Source of the DNA: Massilia sp. YIM B02443
Lineage (GTDB): Bacteria; Pseudomonadota; Gammaproteobacteria; Burkholderiales; Burkholderiaceae_D
Direction: 5' to 3'
Assembly (NCBI RefSeq): GCF_030411955.1
Contig: NZ_JASNRA010000026.1
Coordinates: forward strand, 1-64,000
Length of the DNA stretch: 64,000 nt
Shown here: one piece after another, positions 40,149 to 48,331 of the stretch
Layout of the letters: each line of letters begins with the position of its first letter
Position numbering within the stretch: position 1 is the stretch's first letter
Notes under the pieces: model-generated
The model's input: only the letters and a program-made list of their open reading frames with translations
The model's database searches: none
What the model was told of the DNA's origin: nothing
Position numbers and translations under genes: made by a program

Positions 40149-40922
40149 CTAGCGGGCCAGCCCGGGCTGGATCGGGCCAGGTCCGGGGCCGGCGCCGGGA
40201 TCGAGGCCGGCACCGGGGCCGAGGTCAGGGCCGGAAGGGGGGGCAAAGCCGGCATCGCGACTGGCGCCATTCGCGCCCGGCGCCGCGTCGGCCGCGATCC
40301 GGGCCGGGTCGTACGGCGCCTCGGCCGGGCTGCAGACGCCGTCGCGCAGCACGTAAGGCTCGCCGGTATGGGGGCAGCGCGCCTCGCCGTCGTTGGCCAG
40401 GGGCAGGGCCAGGCGGTCGCCGGTGCGGCTGATCCAGCCGATCTGGCGCGCCGGCACGCCGGCCATCAGGGCGTAGGGCGCGACGTCGCGGTTGACCACG
40501 GCGCCGGCGGCGATGAAGGCGTATTCGCCGATCGTCACCCCGCATACCACGGTGGCGTTGGCGCCGATGCTGGCGCCGCGCCGCACCAGCGTGCGCCGGT
40601 ATTCGTGCTTGCGCGGCACCGCGGCGCGCGGGTTGTAGACGTTGGTGAAGACCATGCTGGGGCCGCAGAATACCTCGTCTTCGAGCGTGACCGCGTCGTA
40701 GATCGAGACGTTGTTCTGGACCTTGACCCGGTCGCCGATGCGGACGTCGTTGCCGACGAAGACGTTCTGGCCGAGCGAGCAGTGGGCGCCGATGCGGGCG
40801 CCGGCGCACACGTGGACGAAATGCCAGACCCGGGTGTCGGGACCAAGCTGGGCGCCCGGGTCGACGATGGCGCTGGGGTGGATCGCAGGGGGCGGGATGG
40901 CAGAATCGGGAACGGCGCTCAT
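40149..40922 (-). CDS. wbpD: UDP-3-amino-sugar N-acetyltransferase (WbpD/WlbB-like)
   Basis: A 257-residue left-handed beta-helix acetyltransferase. Hexapeptide turns run from IHPSAIVDPGAQLGPDTRVW through IGAHCSLGQNVFVGNDVRIG. The WbpD-typical VFCGPSMVFTNVYNPRA and catalytic His/Asn region precede YAFIAAGAVVNRDVAPYALM. It acetylates the 3-amino group to give UDP-2,3-diacetamido-2,3-dideoxy-glucuronate. About 65 C-terminal residues are a Pro/Gly/Ala tail (ending in Pro-Gly repeats) not needed for the fold. Confidence 0.92.
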   Translation of the reverse strand: MSAVPDSAIPPPAIHPSAIVDPGAQLGPDTRVWHFVHVCAGARIGAHCSLGQNVFVGNDVRIGDRVKVQNNVSIYDAVTLEDEVFCGPSMVFTNVYNPRAAVPRKHEYRRTLVRRGASIGANATVVCGVTIGEYAFIAAGAVVNRDVAPYALMAGVPARQIGWISRTGDRLALPLANDGEARCPHTGEPYVLRDGVCSPAEAPYDPARIAADAAPGANGASRDAGFAPPSGPDLGPGAGLDPGAGPGPGPIQPGLAR

Positions 40923-40923
40923 G

Positions 40924-41985
40924 TCAGTACTCCAGAGGCAGGGCGACGCGGCGGCCGTCGCGCGCCGAGCGGTAGGCGGCGACCAGCACCTCGAGCGACT
41001 TGAGACCTTCGCGGCCGTCGGTCTCGGGTTCGGCTTCGCCGCGCAGCACGCGGATCACGTTGTCGTAATAGAGCGGGTGGCCGAAACCATAGACCGAGGT
41101 GGTCTGGTAGCTGGCCTGGGCCACCGCGGCATCGTCCGGATCGGGCTGGGCGAACTCCCATTGCTGGACTTCGTTGACCGCGACGCCGCCGATGCGCGCG
41201 CTGCCGCGCTCGCCCAGGATGGTGATCGAGCCTTCCAGATTGCGCGGCCAGGTCAGCATGGTGACGTTCATCGAGCCCAGCGCGCCGTTGCGCCAGCGCA
41301 GGCTGATCACGCCGGTGTCCTCGACCTCGATGTCGCGCGCCAGGGTGGCGGTGTAGGCCTGCAGGCTCTCGACCGGGCCGACGATCCATTCCAGCAGATC
41401 GACGTAGTGGCTGGCCTGGTTCATGAAGGCGCCGCCGTCGAATTCCCAGGTGCCGCGCCAGCCGGCGCTCTGGTAGTAGGCGTCGGGCCGGGTCCAGAAC
41501 ACGTTCAGGTTGACCATGTAGATGCGGCCGAAGCGCTTCTTCTCGACCGCGCGCTTGAGCAGCTGCAGGGTGGCGTTGCGGCGGTTCTGCTTGACCACGA
41601 ACAGGCGCACCCCGGCTTCGTCGGCCGCCGCCACCATGCGCTTGCCGTCTTCCCAGCGCGTGGCCATCGGCTTTTCAGTGATCACGTGGCGGCGCGCGGC
41701 GGCGATGCGGATCGCCTGCTGCGAGTGCAGGCCGGACGGGGTGGCGAGCACGAAGGCGTCGGCGTCGCACCCGGCCAGCATCCGCTCCAGGCTGGCGTAG
41801 GGACGGGCGCCGGTGTTGCCGGCGGCTTCGCCGAGGGCGCGCGGGTCGATGTCGCACACGCCCGCCAGCTCGCAGCGCTCGCCATGGTCGCGGATCGCGT
41901 TCATGTGGTTGCGCGCGATCCGTCCGCAGCCGACCAGGGCGAATTTGATCTTGCGGTCGAGGACGGGCGGAGGGTAGTGGAGCAT
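40924..41985 (-). CDS. wbpB: UDP-GlcNAcA 3-dehydrogenase (Gfo/Idh/MocA family)
   Basis: A 353-residue Rossmann oxidoreductase. The NAD site is IKFALVGCGRIARNHMNAIR, with the family motif HVITEKPMATRWEDG and the substrate region FDGGAFMNQASHYVDLLEWI (catalytic Lys/His). WbpB/WlbA oxidises C3 of UDP-GlcNAc-uronate. It lies one base before wbpD and 14 bp after wbpA, consistent with sequential steps. Confidence 0.93.
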   Translation of the reverse strand: MLHYPPPVLDRKIKFALVGCGRIARNHMNAIRDHGERCELAGVCDIDPRALGEAAGNTGARPYASLERMLAGCDADAFVLATPSGLHSQQAIRIAAARRHVITEKPMATRWEDGKRMVAAADEAGVRLFVVKQNRRNATLQLLKRAVEKKRFGRIYMVNLNVFWTRPDAYYQSAGWRGTWEFDGGAFMNQASHYVDLLEWIVGPVESLQAYTATLARDIEVEDTGVISLRWRNGALGSMNVTMLTWPRNLEGSITILGERGSARIGGVAVNEVQQWEFAQPDPDDAAVAQASYQTTSVYGFGHPLYYDNVIRVLRGEAEPETDGREGLKSLEVLVAAYRSARDGRRVALPLEY

Positions 41986-41999
41986 GGGGGGCTTTCGGT

Positions 42000-43328
42000 T
42001 CAGGCGGCGACCACGTTCGGCAGGCGCGGCGGATACACGCCCCGGGTGTCGACGATCAGGTTGGCGTATTGCCGGATCAGCTCATAGTCGAAGGCGCTGT
42101 GGCTGGTGGCCAGCAGCACCACGTCGTAGGAAGCGATCGTGGCCGGCGCCAGCGGCACGCTGGACAGCTCGAAGCGATGCTCGCGCATGCGCGGGAATAC
42201 CGGCAGGTGCGGGTCGGAATAGTCGACGGTGGCGCCGCGCGCGCGCAGCAGCTCCATCAGCGCCACCGAGGGCGACTCGCGCATGTCCTCGACGTCCTTT
42301 TTATACGCGATGCCCAGCACCAGGATGCGGCTGCCCATCACCGCGCGGCCGCGGTTGTTGAGGGCGTCCGCCACCTTGCTCACCACCCAGTGCGGCATGT
42401 CGCTGTTGATCTCGCCGGCCAGCTCGATGAAGCGCGTGTGCAGGCCATACTGGCGCGCCTTCCAGGTGAGGTAGAACGGATCGATCGGGATGCAGTGGCC
42501 GCCCAGGCCGGGGCCCGGATAATAGGGGGTGAAGCCGAACGGCTTGGTGGCGGCGGCGCGGATCACCTCGTGAATGTCGATGCCCATGCGGTCGGCGATG
42601 ATTTTCATTTCGTTGACCAGGCCGATGTTGACGGCGCGATGGATGTTCTCGAGCAGCTTGGTCAACTCGGCGGCGCGGGTCGAGCTGACCGGCACCACGG
42701 TGTCGATCGCCGGCCGGTACAGCGCCAGGCCGGCCTCCAGGCAGGCTTCGGTGGAGCCGCCGCACACTTTCGGGATGGTGCGGGTGTGGTAGTCGGGGTT
42801 GCCCGGGTCTTCGCGTTCGGGCGAGAACACCAGGAACACGTCATGGCCGACGCGCAAACCGCGCGCTTCCAGGCGCGGGCGCAGTTCTTCCTCGGTGGTG
42901 CCGGGGTAGGTGGTGCTTTCCAGCGACAGCAGCTGGCCGGGACGCATCCACGGCAGCAGCGATTCGACGGTGCCGAGCACGTAGGACAGGTCGGGCTCGC
43001 GGTACGCGGTGAGCGGGGTCGGGACGCAGATCACCAGCGCGTCGAGTTCGGCGGCGCGCTGGAAGTCGGTGCTGGCGCTGAAGCCGGCGGCGCGGGCGGC
43101 TTCGATAGCGGCGGCGCCGATGTGCTGCATATAGCTGTCGCCCCGGTTCAGCCGCGCGACCTTGTCGGCATCGATGTCGATGCCAAGCACGCGAAAGCCC
43201 GACGCGGCGTAGCGCAGCGCCAGCGGCAGGCCGACGTAGCCGAGACCGACGATGCCGATCACGGCTTCGCGCTCGCGCAGCCGGGTCAAGAGCTGTTCCA
43301 GGTGTACTGATTGATTCTCGTCTCGCAT
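42000..43328 (-). CDS. wbpA: UDP-N-acetyl-D-glucosamine 6-dehydrogenase
   Basis: A 442-residue UDP-sugar dehydrogenase. The N-terminal NAD domain is IGIVGLGYVGLPLALRYAAS, with VPTPLTAYREPDLSYV. The middle helix contains ELTKLLENIHRAVNIGLVNE, and the catalytic-Cys loop is GPGLGGHCIPIDPFYLTWKA. The C-terminal domain has VLGIAYKKDVEDMRESPSVA. It makes UDP-GlcNAcA by two successive oxidations at C6. Being first after a 243-bp gap, it may have its own promoter. Confidence 0.94.
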   Translation of the reverse strand: MRDENQSVHLEQLLTRLREREAVIGIVGLGYVGLPLALRYAASGFRVLGIDIDADKVARLNRGDSYMQHIGAAAIEAARAAGFSASTDFQRAAELDALVICVPTPLTAYREPDLSYVLGTVESLLPWMRPGQLLSLESTTYPGTTEEELRPRLEARGLRVGHDVFLVFSPEREDPGNPDYHTRTIPKVCGGSTEACLEAGLALYRPAIDTVVPVSSTRAAELTKLLENIHRAVNIGLVNEMKIIADRMGIDIHEVIRAAATKPFGFTPYYPGPGLGGHCIPIDPFYLTWKARQYGLHTRFIELAGEINSDMPHWVVSKVADALNNRGRAVMGSRILVLGIAYKKDVEDMRESPSVALMELLRARGATVDYSDPHLPVFPRMREHRFELSSVPLAPATIASYDVVLLATSHSAFDYELIRQYANLIVDTRGVYPPRLPNVVAA

Positions 43329-43571
43329 GGTTTTCCTCGGGTTGTGCAGTGATGAATGCGGTAATGCAGTAATGCGTGCTCTGCTGCGTGCGGCGTGTTA
43401 CCTGTGTTACCTGCTGCGTGTGATCTCTTGCGTGCTGCGTCTGACATGTCGCTGCGTGCTGCGCTTGATGCGGTGCTGCATGGCGCCGGCGCTGCCCCGA
43501 TGCACCTCAATCGCGAACGCGCCGGCGATCCAGTTGGTGAACAAGCTCGGGACTAACGGGTGCCCCGTCCA

Positions 43572-45554
43572 TCACGTCTGGATCCGGAACGGCACCAGCT
43601 TGCGGATCAGGCCCACCGGTGCCGGCTCGACCGTGGCAGGCTGCGGCATCGGTGCTGGCGGCGATGGCACGTATTCGGCCACGATCGCCTTGACCATCGA
43701 CTCGATCGTGCCGCGTTCGTGCGTCTCGCAAGCCATCATCAGGCAGGTGATGCAGGTCTCGAGGACGCTCGGGCGCAGCGCGCTTTCCTTCATGCGCATG
43801 ATGCGCGGGTGCTCGCTCGGGAATACGGTGCCGTCGGTGAGCAGTTCTTCGTGCAGCTTCTCGCCGGGGAACAGGCCGACGTACTCGATGTCGATGTCGC
43901 CGCGCGCCTGCTGCGGCGTGCGCTCGGTGAGCCCGTGCATGGCGATCATCGTGCGCGCCAGGTCGACGATGCGCACCGGTTCGCCCATGTCGAGCACGAA
44001 CACGTCGCCGCCCTTGGCCATGGCGCCGGCCTGGATCACCAGCTGGGCCGCCTCGGGGATCAGCATGAAGTAGCGCGACACCTCGGGGTGGGTGATGGTG
44101 ACCGGGCCGCCGCGCGCGATCTGGCGCTGGAACAGCGGGATCACCGAGCCGGACGAGCCGAGCACGTTGCCGAAGCGGACCATGCAGAAGGTGGTGTCGC
44201 CGCCGCGAGCGGCCGCCGCCTGGAAGATCAGTTCGGCGATGCGCTTGCTGGCGCCCATGATGTTGGTCGGCCGCACCGCCTTGTCGCTCGAGATCAGCAC
44301 GCAGGTCGCGACCCGGTGGCGCGCGGCGGCCGCGGCCACGACCTGGGCGCCCAGCACGTTGTTGCGCAGGCCTTCGACGATGTTGGCTTCGACCAGCGGC
44401 ACGTGCTTGTAGGCGGCCGCGTGGTAGATGGTGTCGACGCCGCCGGCGGCCAGCACCCGGTCGACCAGGTCGGCGTTGCACACCGAGCCCAGGTGGGCAT
44501 GGATGGCCAGTTCGGGAAAGCGCGCCGCCAGCTCCTGGCGGATGGTGTACAGCGCGTATTCGGAGTGGTCGAGCAGATGCAGGCGCGCCGGGCCGAGGGT
44601 GGCGATCTGGCGGCACAGTTCGCTGCCGATGGAGCCGCCGGCGCCGGTCACGAGCACGCCCCTGGCGCGCACGCATCGGGCGAACAGGTCCACGCGCGGC
44701 GGCACCGCCGGACGGCCGAGCAGGTCTTCGAATTTCAGTTCGCGGATCGCCTCGCGCGGTGCGGATTTGTCGTCGCCGAGGTCGACCAGGCGGGTCAGGA
44801 TGCGGGTCGGCACGCCGGGCTGGCTGAGCCGCTGCATCAGTTCGCGCAGGCGCTCGGGCGCGACGTTGGGCAGGGCGATGACCACGGTGCGGATGCGCAG
44901 CGCGGCGACCAGTTCGGCCAGGCGCGCGGTGTGGAACACGCGCAGGCCGGCGACGGTGCGGTCGGTCAGGGCGCGCTTGTCGTCGAAGAAGCACAGCGGG
45001 CGGTATTCGTCGCCGTCGCGCATGGTCTGCGCCAGGCGCGCGCCGGCCTCGCCCGCGCCGTAGATGGCGACTGCCAGCGAATTGTGGGTGCACGGGCCGC
45101 GCTGGCTGCGCAGCAGGTTGCGCACGCCGATGCGCGATACCACGACATAGGAAAAGGCGATGAACCAGTAAATGGCGAGCGCGCTGCGCGGGAAACGCGC
45201 TTCATCGGCCATTACCAGCGCCAGATAGGCGCCCAATACGGCGATTGCCAATGCCAGTCCGGTGAGCATCAGCAGCCGGTGGTCGATATAGCGGATCACC
45301 GCGCGGTATAAATCGGACAGCCAGAAGGCGCCGATGGTTAATACCGCAACCAGCATATACGATGCCGCATCGAATTGTTTTGCAAGCTGTAAATCGCCAC
45401 CGCGCAATATCATCGCGATTAAAAAACAGACGGGAAGCGCAATCAGGTCGGCCAGGATCGCAAGGCCGACCTTGCTGGTGCGGTGCATGGACACGATGCG
45501 GGCGCAGATTCGGGCACAGAGCTGGTTGGGGAGGCTGAGGCGTTGAATGGACAT
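43572..45554 (-). CDS. wbpM: WbpM-like UDP-GlcNAc 4,6-dehydratase (membrane, FlaA1/CapD family)
   Basis: A 660-residue membrane-bound dehydratase: four to five N-terminal helices, a degenerate nucleotide domain (AVAIYGAGEAGARLAQTM), then the catalytic SDR domain with GVLVTGAGGSIGSELCRQIA, HAAAYKHVPLVEAN and SSDKAVRPTNIMGASKR. The Tyr of the SDR catalytic triad is replaced by Met, as known for WbpM-type large dehydratases. It makes a UDP-4-keto-6-deoxy sugar, the substrate expected by a C4 aminotransferase such as the DegT protein of this cluster. It is transcriptionally the first gene of the minus-strand run. Confidence 0.92.
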   Translation of the reverse strand: MSIQRLSLPNQLCARICARIVSMHRTSKVGLAILADLIALPVCFLIAMILRGGDLQLAKQFDAASYMLVAVLTIGAFWLSDLYRAVIRYIDHRLLMLTGLALAIAVLGAYLALVMADEARFPRSALAIYWFIAFSYVVVSRIGVRNLLRSQRGPCTHNSLAVAIYGAGEAGARLAQTMRDGDEYRPLCFFDDKRALTDRTVAGLRVFHTARLAELVAALRIRTVVIALPNVAPERLRELMQRLSQPGVPTRILTRLVDLGDDKSAPREAIRELKFEDLLGRPAVPPRVDLFARCVRARGVLVTGAGGSIGSELCRQIATLGPARLHLLDHSEYALYTIRQELAARFPELAIHAHLGSVCNADLVDRVLAAGGVDTIYHAAAYKHVPLVEANIVEGLRNNVLGAQVVAAAAARHRVATCVLISSDKAVRPTNIMGASKRIAELIFQAAAARGGDTTFCMVRFGNVLGSSGSVIPLFQRQIARGGPVTITHPEVSRYFMLIPEAAQLVIQAGAMAKGGDVFVLDMGEPVRIVDLARTMIAMHGLTERTPQQARGDIDIEYVGLFPGEKLHEELLTDGTVFPSEHPRIMRMKESALRPSVLETCITCLMMACETHERGTIESMVKAIVAEYVPSPPAPMPQPATVEPAPVGLIRKLVPFRIQT

Positions 45555-46432
45555 GGCGATCGGCTTATCGGTAATCAGAAATGCTCTGCTGTTTGTCCTG
45601 GAAATCAGATGAACTCACTGTGCGTCGTAAAATCCGTTAAATTGAATCAAGGCATGATTCAGCGGCTAGGGCGAATAACGAAATGACGGTGCTGGACGAA
45701 ATAGCGCGTTGATTTGATTAGCTGATCATTTATAAGTTTATTATCTGTCCGGGATTGAATAACGGATTTGAGGTCACTCAACGGCTAACTGGGATCGGTA
45801 TGGAGTTTCTCTTATCTAAGAATGGAATGAGTGATTAACGGAAAATGATTGAAGTTAATTATTTCTAAGCGGTTATTTATTTATTTAGGAATTGCATCTG
45901 CCCGTAGACGTTTCCGCCGCCTGGACGCGCGGGACGAAAAAATCATCTATGACGTCCCGATTTCGTCAATTCCCAGCATGGCCGACGGTGCCGTGGCGTC
46001 GGACTGCCAGCACAATCGATGCATGACAGGGATAAGGACAGGAAGCGGCAGGGAGGTACCACGAGCAGCAAATGCGCGTGCAGAAACGGCGAACAATGGT
46101 CGTTTCGACGACGCCGCGAGGCATCCCCGCATCGGCCATGCGGAAGCTGATGCGGGCGCGCACATCCTGCTGTCGCTTGCAGCTCGAACCTGATTGTGTC
46201 GTAGCCCCAGCGCGCTACATCGCATCGCGTTAGCCTGTCGACGTGAGCGTGATTCATTGCCAGGACGATGGCTTGTATGACGAGGGCACGCGGCGACCAG
46301 GGCGTCGTCGCGCTTCGCCGTTTGCGTCCGCAAGCGGGTCGAACCGGGAATGCTAGGCGATAGTGTGCGGCACCTAACGGTGAACAACGGTCGCGCTCTG
46401 TATGATGGACCTGTCTGAGTGAGGAGCGCACT
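45555..46432. other. A+T-rich intergenic region upstream of wbpM
   Basis: There is no gene I can support. 45600-45900 is markedly more A+T-rich than the rest of the window and contains an inverted repeat GAATCA (45644-45649) / TGATTC (45655-45660) 90 bp upstream of wbpM. It likely holds the promoter and regulator sites for the polysaccharide cluster. From about 45900 to 46430 the composition returns to normal, but no reading frame has convincing protein character. Confidence 0.55.
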
Positions 46433-46588
46433 GTGAAACGCGTCATTCGCGCATCGCAGTCCGCGCATTCCAACCATCTCAACAGGTTAGCCGGTCGCCT
46501 CGAGGACCGGCACCAATTCAGGGCCGCCGTTGCCTGTCGCTTGGACGGCGGACCGTATCGGAAGCGGAGGTTGCCATGTCAGAAGTGA
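46433..46588 (+). CDS. possible 51-residue basic peptide
   Basis: GTG 46433 is preceded by GAGGAG at a good distance and opens a 51-codon frame (KRVIRASQSAHSNHLNRLAG and on) rich in Arg/His. It overlaps the start of the next gene by 13 bp. The ribosome site and overlap argue for translation; the composition is not distinctive. It may be a leader peptide. Confidence 0.35.
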   Translation: MKRVIRASQSAHSNHLNRLAGRLEDRHQFRAAVACRLDGGPYRKRRLPCQK

Positions 46589-46737
46589 AGCATCCATCCA
46601 AGCAGCTGGTGCGCGCCTATCTCGCACGCCGTGCGCGCGACACGGCGCCGCCGCCGACGCCCGAGGAGATCCGGCGCCAGCTTGGCTGGGGCATGCTGAT
46701 GCCGGCCGATCTCAAGATGGGAACCAACCGCTCCTAA
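46576..46737 (+). CDS. small hypothetical protein, 53 residues
   Basis: ATG 46576 follows GGAGG (46567-46571, within AAGCGGAGGTTGCC). The protein is MSEVKHPSKQLVRAYLARRA, then RDTAPPPTPEEIRRQLGWGM and a short tail LMPADLKMGTNRS. An amphipathic basic helix, a proline hinge and a second helix suggest a small binding protein. It looks like a real gene by codon use and by its strong ribosome site. It lies 59 bp before another very small basic protein, probably in one transcript. Function unknown. Confidence 0.68.
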   Translation: MSEVKHPSKQLVRAYLARRARDTAPPPTPEEIRRQLGWGMLMPADLKMGTNRS

Positions 46738-46796
46738 TCCGCCGCACGGCGCCATGCAGGCGTCGGGACGGCAAGCCCCAACCCAAGGAGACATCC

Positions 46797-46973
46797 ATGA
46801 CCAGCAAGATCGGCAGCAAGCACATCGCACAACACCGCGGCAAGAAAGAACGCCTCGAGATCAAGCGCACCAACGTCGCCCGCGAAGCGATCCGCCAGGC
46901 GGAAGCGCGCGCCAAGTACCGCAACCAGCCGAAAGGCATGCGTCCACGCGACGAGGCGCAAGTCGCAGCCTGA
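46797..46973 (+). CDS. small basic protein, 58 residues
   Basis: ATG 46797 follows AAGGAGACATCC. The protein (MTSKIGSKHIAQHRGKKERL, then EIKRTNVAREAIRQAEARAK and YRNQPKGMRPRDEAQVAA) is strongly basic and predicted helical. Its composition suggests nucleic-acid or ribosome binding. A strong terminator 24 bp downstream marks the end of the transcript. I do not recognise a family. Confidence 0.72.
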   Translation: MTSKIGSKHIAQHRGKKERLEIKRTNVAREAIRQAEARAKYRNQPKGMRPRDEAQVAA

Positions 46974-46996
46974 GCGCACGGTTCGCACCGAGCATG

Positions 46997-47022
46997 GCCC
47001 GCCCTGGAGGCGGGCTTTTTTT
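46997..47022 (+). terminator. rho-independent terminator
   Basis: GCCCGCC (46997-47003), CTGGA, GGCGGGC (47009-47015), then seven T. Confidence 0.95.
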
Positions 47023-47234
47023 CGTCCCGCCGTTCTCGTCGTCTGCCGGCGCCAGGCGCGCCGCCGGCTGCATCCCGCTCGAATGCCGGTTCGCCGTTCG
47101 CCGCCGTTCGATCTCCTTTTCTCCATTCGCCGCCCGCCGGCCGCCATTCGCCGAAAAGCGGTTTCGCGCCTGCCGCGGTTCTTGCTATCGTTCGTCCTGT
47201 TCGCTGACGTTCAATTCAACAGGAGCCAAGTCAC

Positions 47235-47624
47235 ATGAATACCGAAGATGCATACCGCTGGCGCAAGCAGGTGCTGTGGGGCCTGGCGCTGATCGTGCTG
47301 GGCACGGTGGTGCTGCTGGACCGCCTGGGCCATATCGACGCCCAGGATTACTGGCACTACGCGCCGCTGCTGCTGGTGGTGATCGGCGTCAGCCAGACCA
47401 TCGGCTACCCGAGCCCAAAAGAATTCGGCAACGGCCTGTGGACCGTGTTCACCGGCCTGTGGCTGTTCGCCGTGTTCGAAAACGCCTTCGGCCTCACGTT
47501 TCGCAACAGTTGGCCGCTGTTCATCCTGATGTGGGGCGTCAAGCTGGTGCTCGATCCGTTCATCGCGCGCCGCTTCAACAACAACCGCATGGCCGCGCGC
47601 ATGGAGAACCACCATGAAAAATGA
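47235..47624 (+). CDS. LiaI/LiaF-like transmembrane protein (DUF5668)
   Basis: A 129-residue membrane protein with four hydrophobic segments arranged as two tandem 'x-G-x-x-L-I-x-L-G-x-x-x-L-L-D-R-L-G' units (VLWGLALIVLGTVVLLDRLG; YAPLLLVVIGVSQTIGY). This is the LiaI/LiaF N-terminal TM signature, a family implicated in cell-envelope stress sensing. It overlaps the next gene by 11 bp, and the kinase/regulator pair follows. CAGGAGCC lies upstream of ATG 47235. Confidence 0.82.
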   Translation: MNTEDAYRWRKQVLWGLALIVLGTVVLLDRLGHIDAQDYWHYAPLLLVVIGVSQTIGYPSPKEFGNGLWTVFTGLWLFAVFENAFGLTFRNSWPLFILMWGVKLVLDPFIARRFNNNRMAARMENHHEK

Positions 47625-48318
47625 ACTGCAGCCGCGCGGCATGACCAGCCAGGTGGTGCTTGGCCTGCTGGTGATCGGCATGGGACTGCTGTTCCTGCTC
47701 GATAACCTGGGCATCCTCGACATGCACCGCGCCTTCTCGTTCTGGCCGATGGTGTTCGTGATCGCCGGCACCGTCAAGCTGTGCGACACGCGCACCCAGG
47801 GCGGGGTCCTGATGGGCGGTGGCCTGGTCGGGATCGGGATCCTGATGATGCTGGACCGGATGGGCGTGATCGACTTCAACTGGCGCACGGTGTGGCCGCT
47901 GGTGCTGATCGGCCTCGGCGTCTTCCTGGTGACCAAGGCGCTGCGCGGCCGGCGTCCGGCGCACGGCGTGCTGAAGGACGGCGCGCCGGCCGACAGCATG
48001 CTGGACGTGGTGGCGGTGCTGGGCGGCTTCGAGCGGCGCGTCACCAGCCAGGATTTTCGCGGCGCCGAAGTCACTGCCATCATGGGCGGCTGCGCGCTCG
48101 ACCTGCGCGGCGCGTCGATCCAGGGCGAAGCGGTGGTCAATGTGTTCGCGTTCTGGGGCGGCCTGACGCTCAAGTGCCCGCCCGATTGGACCGTGATCCT
48201 GGATGGCACGCCGATTCTCGGCGGGTTCGAAGAGAAGACGGTGGCGCCACCCGACGACAGCAAGCGCCTGATCGTGCGCGGCTATGCGATCATGGGCGGG
48301 GTCGAGGTGCGCAATTGA
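47614..48318 (+). CDS. LiaF-like membrane protein with C-terminal beta domain
   Basis: A 234-residue protein. The N-terminal half has four helices with the same TM unit (GLLVIGMGLLFLLDNLGILD; GGGLVGIGILMMLDRMGVID). The C-terminal half is a beta-helix-like 'cell-wall-active antibiotic response' domain with repeats VVAVLGGFERRV, EVTAIMGGCALDLRGA, NVFAFWGGLTLKCP and TPILGGFEEKT. In Firmicutes LiaF restrains a histidine kinase. The adjacent kinase here makes an analogous inhibitory role plausible but unproven. Confidence 0.85.
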   Translation: MKNELQPRGMTSQVVLGLLVIGMGLLFLLDNLGILDMHRAFSFWPMVFVIAGTVKLCDTRTQGGVLMGGGLVGIGILMMLDRMGVIDFNWRTVWPLVLIGLGVFLVTKALRGRRPAHGVLKDGAPADSMLDVVAVLGGFERRVTSQDFRGAEVTAIMGGCALDLRGASIQGEAVVNVFAFWGGLTLKCPPDWTVILDGTPILGGFEEKTVAPPDDSKRLIVRGYAIMGGVEVRN

Positions 48319-48331
48319 TGGAATATCGCTG

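Noticed and set aside
45943..46482. Two overlapping minus-strand frames of about 180 codons upstream of the small-gene cluster.
   Set aside because: Cys/His/Arg-rich in both frames, no ribosome site, and the two frames overlap each other.
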